A DNA stretch of 64,000 nucleotides from the NCBI GenBank assembly GCA_037039685.1, contig JAWNGF010000004.1, positions 1,860,001-1,924,000 of the forward strand, written 5' to 3'. Under the pieces are notes generated by a model, which worked only from the letters and a program-made list of their open reading frames with translations, did not search any database and was not told the DNA's origin. Of the stretch, positions 56,523 through 64,000 are shown in pieces. The stretch is from Ceratobasidium sp. AG-K (lineage: Eukaryota; Basidiomycota; Agaricomycetes; Cantharellales; Ceratobasidiaceae). The position numbers and the translations under genes were made by a program. The stretch's first letter is position 1. Each line of letters opens with the position of its first letter.

Positions 56523-59500
56523 ATGACTGGTCCTCACCGTGTAAGAGCTCGCAAGGCAATAAAACTACGGGGTCCACAATTCCCGTTCAACAAAGGATTT
56601 GCTGCAGACGATCCTGGTTCACAGGACACATTATTGCCGACACATAAGCTGTATCTCACAGCGTCACAAAAACGAGCAGAGACTAGCCGACGATTAGTAT
56701 CTAAGGAGTTCTCCAGTTGAGTGCTTTCATTATACTACTTTTCTTCGAGTTTGTTGACGGAGGTTCAGAGCTTTCCACATATGAGCAGACCATCCTCACT
56801 GACTGGGCGGATTCTGGTCAATCTGGAACGGAGCCACCGGGCGATATCAACCACAATGAGATGCTGGATGTCGATCCTTTTGTTGAAGACGTAGAAAGTG
56901 AAGAGGAGACCGAGAGAGATGTAATACCGACAAGTATCCTCCCGATGTAAGTACACCAATATTGTTCATTTTTGACATTGACAAAGCATACATATTGCAG
57001 ATCAAGGTATCGGTCCTGGACCGAGAGGACACATAACTTGAGCGCGGGGTGGGATTGCCTCTACGAAGATCTTGCTGATGCATTACTTGATTACAACGCT
57101 TCGCCACAAGCCAATCTTGACCCTCCAGCTGATCGGTCACTGGATGAAGACGCTTCCAGCAAGATAGAAACTTTTGCGGTGGAAATTGTGGATATATTTC
57201 GTAAGGCTGTAATGTCTACTCTATAGCTACAGAGTGGGCCTACTAACAATCGCTCTTGTAGTCCGACGGCGCAGTTTTTCTCTCACTCATTCGCAAGATG
57301 AACACCGTAATGTGGCCCTCGTTCGAGCGGGGTTTATCTCCGCTAGTCCAACGCATCCCACCGCTGCAATTAGCATTCGCACACTAAAAGTGTTCTTAGG
57401 TATTCGACAACGCATGCCACAATTTAGTGTACAAGCTTTTGCCAAAGTACTTTGCGACTTGCATTTTGTGAGCATCTCGGTTGTGTGTGGTTCTTCTGTG
57501 TGGATTAATTTGCTCCCACAGATCCCATATCAGCGTTATCTTCGTGATCAACTATCAGCTGCGCTTGATGTATATTTTACACTCCTTAGAATTGTCGATT
57601 TCCGATTGTTACAAAAGTTGAAACGGGATGGATCTGACTGGAGGCTGAAAAATGCATGCCCTCCGTGTACTTACAAGGTATATATCTCCGATATGTTAAA
57701 GCACATTGATTTCTGAACAATCGAATCAGCTGAATCACGAGTCTAGACTTATATACTCAATGATGGCGACTGGGGACGGAAACACGTCGCTTAAGCGATA
57801 TGTACGGTCTGGCGAAAATGACCCACGCACGTTCTCTAGTTCGCATATGCTGGAGCCGGAAGACGTTGACCGATATCAAATCGAGGGCTCGGCTCACAAT
57901 AGACCAACTGCAAAGAGAAATCAAACTAGAGCAGAGGTATGGCTGTGGTTTGTCGTCCGTTCGTGCCAAACTTACTCTTGCATGCCGAACAAAGCACGGA
58001 GACGAAATAGACAGTGAATCCGTGTCGCCGTCAGCATGTGCTCCCCGTTGGAAAAACGCACGAAATGAAAATTCAAAGGATACCTTCGATGCCTTGGATG
58101 AGACAGGTATATTTACGGTTTTGTGCCGCCATGGAATTGTCCTGATGACAGCCGACATGATTCGTACTGGGGAACGGTAAGTGAACATTGGTAATTCAGT
58201 TACTTGATACATCGTTGAATATTGTCCATTAGGGCAAAGTACCCACTTGCTGCTTTCTCAAAGGTCATTACTGCTCATGGAAAAGATATATTGATTGGAT
58301 ACGATATCGGCTGCCAGCATTCGGTCACTGCCCATAACCACCCGTTGACTAGTGATCTAGTCCGTGAGAACAATACAAGTTATGTAGTGGGTTCGTTTCA
58401 TGGATATGCGCATGAGCGCCCATGCCAGCTGGATTGGCACCCACTATGGCGTACTGGCGCTGGTATCGAGGATTTCGAGGGCTGCGAACGCTTTTTCAGT
58501 CACTCAAACGGCGTTGCGAGGTGTACCCAACATGCGTCAAAATATAACCGACGACAGCAAATTCAGCAACATATAGACATTTCAGATAAGGATGCGTTGG
58601 CTAACTTGGGTATGTCACTGCTTGGATAGCAGGATTTATTGCGCTTGCTCACTCTCGGGGCTAATTTCACAATCAGGAAAGTTCATATTCAATAATTTTA
58701 ATAGTGCAATCAACCAACTTGAAGAGTCGCTTGCTCGTCGAGACCAAGTCATGAAAGCTTTCGGTATTCGCGAGGAAGAGTTTCCTGGATTTGTCAATGC
58801 TGAACGAGACTACCTGGCTTCACTCTCATCCGAACTGCCTCAGAACAACGACGCAATCGACTATATCTCAGCACTTGAGAGCATGGGTGTGCTAGAGTAA
58901 GTGTCTCCTATAGGAAAACAACCTTTATAGGCTTAGTTTCTGTAGGAAGCAGCTCGACAAGTTCTTATCAGATCCTACTTCGGCACTGAGAAGCCAGGAG
59001 CCTCATGTTCTCGTTGACAAAGCTATTGCAGCAGAGCGGCGGAATCTAAATTCCCGGCTAAATCTACTCTACCAGGAAATTTCACGACTTGAATCGAGGT
59101 TGGACGTAGATGCGCGTTGGACCACCAATTGTGGGGAATGGAAGCAGGCTGTAGCTGACCGCAACAACCTAGAACTACAACGTGCAGCTGATAACTTAGA
59201 ATGACTATGCTTAGAGCGAATACTTGAGATGGAAAAATACATACACGGGAACACGGGTAAGGAAACATAGTTCACAATGCTTGACAACTATTATATGAGT
59301 ATTTACGATCTTTTTCCCTCTCTACAGGATACAAACTTCGAGAACTTATTTCGAAGAGCTTGTCCGTGCGCTCAAAAGCGCTCAAATCAGCTGTTTCAAA
59401 GTACAACAAACTTGCTCAGAACTCGAACCCACCACGCAGGCTAATCACTACCAAAGAGGCGATGGAAATGAGCAAGCTCTCGGACTTCAAACTTCTGCGC

Positions 59501-59998
59501 GAATACCGTCAAGACATTCTATCCCAGAAATGGGCTCTCCCAGAAATTAGAGATGCGACAATGCATTCGCTTCGTGTCGATCGAGCTCGAGAGGAGCTTG
59601 TGCGTGTTCAAGTGGAAGCCCGACGCCTAAAAACATGGATGCGCGACGAAGTCCACCACATGTCTGAAACGCTAATGCATCTTGAGTTACAGCAATCCAA
59701 TCTTGCCCACGTACTTCGTGATCGAATCACCTATCTAACCAGTGTCAATCAAGTAACCCATTCCTATATCCGACGAATCGAAGCCAGCCCATATTTCAAT
59801 GGGCAATCGGGATGTGGATCACGGCTGACGGGTGCCAATCCAATCGGTTTCACTCCGGTTTTGCCATCGGTGGAGGCTCACTTCGAGACTGGTTGTAATG
59901 CATACACGCAAGAGGAAGAGAGCGAGGATGATATTGAGGAGGATATAGCTAACTTGACTGAAGGGTACGACCGAATCGCACTTGCTGTATGTACATGA
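56523..59998 (+). mobile_element. KDZ (Kyakuja-Dileera-Zisupton) transposase gene, decayed
   Basis: A multi-exon plus-strand gene starts MTGPHRVRARKAIKLRGPQF. It passes RSWTERTHNLSAGWDCLYED and LVRAGFISASPTHPTAAISI, and FLGIRQRMPQFSVQAFAKVL. Then come NACPPCTYKL and MMATGDGNTSLKRYV, the usual Cys-containing entry to the KDZ fold. The catalytic region reads LIGYDIGCQHSVTAHNHPL, GSFHGYAHERPCQLDWHP and GAGIEDFEGCERFFSHSN, matching the D-HG-CQ-HP-E pattern of KDZ transposases. The C-terminal part is coiled coil (LESRLDVDARW, AREELVRVQVEARRL) and ends at 59998. A TGA at 59202-59204 interrupts it after AADNLE, and some exon borders are only approximate, so the element is probably immobile. Terminal inverted repeats and the expected target duplication were not located. 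Confidence 0.82.
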
Positions 59999-60522
59999 CA
60001 TGCATATAGTTAGGATTGTACCTCAAATGTAGTCCAAAATGTTCGTCTATGAAGGTCCAGACGGGTGTGTGAGGGAAACGACTCTAGGGATGTAAATACA
60101 TGTGGAATCGTGATGGATGGAACGTGCAAGGTGTGGATGGACATGTTGGCCAAGTACGTCACGATACACTGTTCTCTGTAAGCACAATAGGTTCTTTTGA
60201 ACGACCCCCGAGGGCTCTTGCTGATACTAAGGGCGTGTTTGAGTGAATCAGCACGCTTTCACTCGATATGAGGCCAAGCCGCATAATTACTGTGCGAGCG
60301 TGCGAGGCACAGGCAACAGATAGACTGACCACCTGAAGTGCGGGGGTTGACATCCAAGAATTGCACACCGCCCAATCGGCCTGCATGGATCTATCACAAC
60401 GGTACATGTATGGAAATTTGACAGATGGAAGCACAGGCTTCATTTCTGCCATACAGTTTGCGATTATCCTGTTGCTGAGTTTGGGTGGCTAATGTCCTAA
60501 ATAAGCTGTGGCTGGCGTGCGC
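59999..60522. other. Spacer downstream of the KDZ gene
   Basis: It should contain the 3' part of the transposon. No terminal repeat matching the 5' side was seen. A 97-codon minus-strand frame at 60159-60452 shows no motif. Confidence 0.45.
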
Positions 60523-61297
60523 ATGCAAAACCCACACACCAAAACTACAAGTGACTCAATATATTCTTTTGATGGCCGCGTGGATATCCTCTACACAACA
60601 ATAAACCAGCACTTGTTGTGCGGCGGGTCACTACACGCCCCCTCAATGCTCCACTCCATCATGGATCGGTTAACCGAGCCAGGAAACTTGCCTGAGGTCC
60701 CACTTGCAAAACAGCCGTTATTTGACGTGAGTTCTGGCAGCAACTGCGTTGTTCTCAGCTTAACAAACAGTATCTTAAGATTATTTCTTATATCCCCGGT
60801 GGAGTTGTATTTACCACCGATCATTTCGACGACCTCCACAGGCTCCGCCAGCTCAAGGAAGATATCAATAAGATTGCACACGAAGCCTACCTGTGTTGCC
60901 AAAGGTACGAAGATATCTATTGTACCATGTACGTATTGCGTTGGCATTGGAAAATGTAACGAGCTAACACACACTACCTTACTAGCCAACGTGGGAGTCT
61001 TGAAGGAAACCGACCCATATTATTCATGAAGAGCGAGGAGGTTGAACCAGTTGCCTCCCTTGCGGAGCAACAGCGACTTGCTCGGATATATGAGGAGCCA
61101 ATGTAAGTGGTTCCTTCGCTGCTGCACCCTCACTCTGAATGTTTTTTTATGCAAGACCCGACCACATTGGCCGCAGGAGGGACAGCCTCATATTCCCCCC
61201 AGGCTTCTTTGACGAAATTAGGGATTTGCAAGCTGGCGAGCCAGCGCAGGTCGCCAAACTTGTCACAGAGCTGGAGTCATATCATAGGATGCTTTGA
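60523..61297 (+). CDS. Hypothetical four-exon gene
   Basis: Four exons (60523-60726, 60771-60904, 60986-61102, 61156-61297) join in frame across GT-AG introns of 44, 81 and 53 nt to 198 residues. I do not recognise the protein. It is hydrophilic, with segments TINQHLLCGGSLHAPSMLHS, ISYIPGGVVFTTDHFDDLHR, a charged helix (LRQLKEDINKIAHEAYLCC), LAEQQRLARIYEEP and FPPGFFDEIRDLQAGE. The uninterrupted frame over four exons argues for a real gene or a young relic. It lies between the KDZ transposase and another decayed multi-exon gene and may be part of the same mobile cargo. A Ser/Pro-rich frame at 61349-61537 could be a further exon if the final stop is bypassed by splicing. Confidence 0.45.
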
Positions 61298-62144
61298 CCT
61301 GGCGGTGAATGGTAAGTTTCAGTAGAATTTGCTTGTTTCTCGCTGCCAATGCCTTCGACCAGGTGCTACTTTGTTCAGCTTGCCAAGTCAATTGGTGACT
61401 CCGAGCCGGATGTGTCCGACCATCCAGCACCATCTTGCTCTCCCAGCCCTGACCATGACCAAGTCCAACCTGCTAGTCCACCAAGCAGGCGTATGTCATT
61501 GAGCAGTAAGTCCGGAGTCGTCACACTATATTGCTAAGCTAACCAACAGGAACATGGTCATTCCAGGCAACCATATCGAACTTGTCAGTTCTGACAATAA
61601 CTTGTCGTCAGAGTCGCTTTAATTTGCTTATTTTTTGTGTTCTCGTTGATCTGGCTATGACATCTGTTGTATAGTTGTTTCTTGGCCTGGCATTCGCAAT
61701 AATGATAAAATTTTGACCCCCCAAACCTACCCGTAACACGAATCAAATACACTCGGAGCCCACAAGACGACACAGTAAACATCACTGCCATTGACATCCA
61801 AAACCGGCTCGAACACCGTCACCGTTTGTTTAAAATTTTGACACCAGTTATATCCGCATGCAATCATTCCCCACAATCCAGCGGGGTATAGAGATCTGTA
61901 GGCTTGTCCAAAAGAGAGCGATCTACTCTTATTTAGCTGGTAAACATCTGCATTCGTCATCAACATAGCATATACTCAACCTAATTCGATTGCTGTCCTG
62001 TTTATGATATAGCGTCCTGAGAAGGGACACTCTCACTCGATTACGAGGCTCAATTAAGTGTGTTGCTGGGTTCAGACATCCTATACTGCTCCATCCCACC
62101 CCCTGTGTGCTCCCCGTTCCCTAGTATCCCCTTAAAGTCAGCAG
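61298..62144. other. Spacer, AT-rich
   Basis: It includes the Ser/Pro-rich open frame at 61349-61537 that may belong to the preceding gene, and otherwise non-coding sequence with short frames. Confidence 0.45.
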
Positions 62145-63440
62145 ATGGTCGTCGAGAGTCTTTCCCATCGTGTGGCGCCAGCATCAGCCACAGCAATACC
62201 CCAGCACACCCCAGCGTCCGCTCCTGGGGTGCCACCGACCACCCTGCCCCAGTCATCCCAATCCTCGTCAATGCCAACACTCTCGGCCGCGCTCCCCCTA
62301 TTGAAATACAAGAAACGCTCACCACGAGCGGTCCATTGCGAAAAGCTCCGCAAAAGGCGAAAGGCTTTGGACTCGAAGCTCCTCACAGCAAGAAACAAAT
62401 TTGTGGGGGAAATTGCCGAGCTTGGAAAAGAATTCCACAAGTCGCCACTCGAAATCCAATCGTGCGCACTTGTAAAGAACAAGTTCGGTATCACTAAGAG
62501 GAAGATCAATTCGTACAACGCCTTCCGGCGTATGCAGAGTAAACAGCGAAGTAAGTGACAGTGTTATATCATAAACTACTCGAAGCTAAAACATGGATTG
62601 TCAAAGAGGAGGCTAGCCAGTCTCAAAGCTTTGATGCAACACAGAACGACTATATATCCTACCGCGATGCTGATCCCGAAGTCATCCAGGCCGCACGTGA
62701 GGAGATGGAGGCCGAGCAGGAGGCAAAACGGGGACATGTTCACAAAAACCCTTGTGCACGCGCTCAACACTCGGACAAGGTCATTCGAGCATTTGACGTC
62801 ACAGTGAGTGTCTCTCAACGAGGGGGTTTCAAAAAGTTCAAATGGAAGCATAGGTCAAAGAGCTTAATTTCTCATGCGAAATTGAAGCCCTCTGTTTCTA
62901 TGTTAACGGAAGTAATCGTGATCATCCAGTCCTTCAAGCCGTTTATACGACAAAAGGACTTGAGTTCTTAGAGGGCCCAATGAAGCTTAATATCAACAAC
63001 TTCCTGCTGGATTTTCAGACGTTTGCACAGACGGGGTCCAAAGGTATGTATCTAACATATTTATTGGTTTATTGTTGCCTAATGAGTACAGGCATTGCCA
63101 AGAGCCATAAAGACCTCCAATCTGAGTTGAGGGCACAGGTTTCTTTGCTGTTGCTCCAGAGTCTACATAAGCCTCTCCATATAGCAATCAGTCAAGCTGC
63201 CAATTCATTGGAGTAGAAGACGCTGCCCACCCTAATGAGCGAATTGGGAGGATGAAATATGCCAACTTCAAGGAACATGTGTGCTGAAAGTACGGGGTTA
63301 ACTTGGTGGGATGGCCGGAGGATATTGGAGCGATTCGTAATCCAAGCACCATAGGTAACAAGGACCTTCTTAAGCTCGTCACGCAGCTCAAGTCCGGAGT
63401 GTGCCACTTTGAAAAGGCGCCTCACAAAGATACTGAGTAG
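62145..63440 (+). pseudogene. Agaricomycete conserved hypothetical protein, one nonsense codon
   Basis: Five exons (62145-62550, 62586-62803, 62854-63043, 63092-63138, 63192-63440) join in frame to 370 codons. The N-terminus is Ser/Pro/Thr-rich. Then come basic helices (KYKKRSPRAVHCEKLRKRRK), ITKRKINSYNAFRRMQSKQ, a charged helix (ADPEVIQAAREEMEAEQEAK), VKELNFSCEIEALCFYVNGS, and at the end GVNLVGWPEDIGAIRNPS with LLKLVTQLKSGVCHFEKAP. I recall similar unnamed proteins in many mushroom-forming fungi, often in multicopy and near transposons, with no known function. A TGA at 63285-63287 interrupts EHVC-KYGVNL where most relatives would have Arg, a CGA-to-TGA change typical of cytosine deamination. 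All else is intact, so the inactivation is recent. Confidence 0.55.
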
Positions 63441-64000
63441 GGCGCAAAGGTTAGAAATGGTGTACGTCATTTGTCACCAAGTTAGAAGTGTGCCAAACTG
63501 ACTGGGGTCTCGCTCAACAGTGGACATCATTCCCCTATCAATTACCCTGTACGCCGCTGCATAGTTTTGGAAATTTGGGGGGTTTCTTATAAGTATTCTT
63601 GAGGCTGATCGTATGCCCTATGAGCAATTTTTGGACCATTACCCCTCCTTACTCAAAAATCGATTATTTTGATGCCCACGTAGCTTTTGTTTACTGTAAA
63701 CTTCGCTAGTGCGCGTACACAAATGCTATTTAGCAGATTATTCAGACTCGTGCGCGATACTTGCCCCAAGCCATAAGAAAGCCGTCCAATATCGCAGCAC
63801 ACGCCGGTATAGCCAAGGCATAGTATTACTGACATTAAATCAAATTGGCCCGTATGTAAATTACAAGCCGTCCGAGCCTAAGAGAAGAGATAATAATATT
63901 CTAAAACGACAAGGCTTATGATATAAATGAAACCCTCCAGCTTTATATCCTGGGATGGATCGAAGCTACCTTGGCAACGCGCTGGACACACTGGAAAGGT
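63441..64000. other. Window end, nothing recognised
   Basis: AT-rich sequence with short frames (70 codons at 63709-63921, plus) and no motif. No gene edge is evident at the window end. Confidence 0.45.

Noticed and set aside
1..64000. CRISPR arrays, bacterial-style operons, Shine-Dalgarno sites or rho-independent terminators
   Set aside because: The window is spliced fungal nuclear DNA; no regularly spaced repeats or prokaryotic gene organisation were seen.

Overview
The window looks like nuclear DNA of a filamentous basidiomycete, most likely an Agaricomycete close to Rhizoctonia. The evidence is short (about 45-60 nt) GT-AG introns in nearly every gene, a WD40 C-terminus of the Rhizoctonia type, TKL-like kinases with an HGD catalytic loop, F-box proteins, Kre9-like GPI proteins and a Kyakuja-Dileera-Zisupton (KDZ) transposase. 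Exon models were built by hand from reading frames and splice signals; names rest on recognised motifs, not database searches.

Layout. 1-204 is the end of a WD40 gene. TIM22 lies at 3.8-4.4 kb (minus). A complete canonical eIF4G (SAH coiled coil, eIF4E-binding motif, MIF4G, MA3) occupies 8.7-13.4 kb (plus). From 14 to 25 kb there is an array of five Kre9/KNH-like GPI protein genes (four intact, one dead) sharing a conserved upstream block, interspersed with eIF4G and kinase debris. From 26.8 to 45.2 kb eIF4G-derived loci recur on the minus strand: a domain-permuted copy (MA3 before MIF4G), a copy truncated after MIF4G, a copy lacking MIF4G, and an isolated MIF4G relic. Between them sit a dead RTA1-like gene, an aquaporin, and F-box and kinase remnants. 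At 45.9-47.4 kb is an intact F-box gene. At 48.2-53.9 kb are two tandem genes in which a divergent MIF4G-like domain is fused to a complete protein kinase domain; the first is open throughout, the second is disrupted. The last 8 kb hold a decayed KDZ transposase gene, a small unrecognised four-exon gene and a decayed multi-exon gene.

Reading of the whole. The region looks like a hotspot where one housekeeping gene, eIF4G, was repeatedly copied, cut up and recombined. The most unusual product is the MIF4G-kinase architecture: the N-terminal domain resembles the helical scaffold that binds eIF4A, and the intron directly after the MIF4G domain lies at the same place in eIF4G, its truncated paralogue and the fusions. 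The intact fusion might couple a translation-factor scaffold to phosphorylation, but that function is inference.
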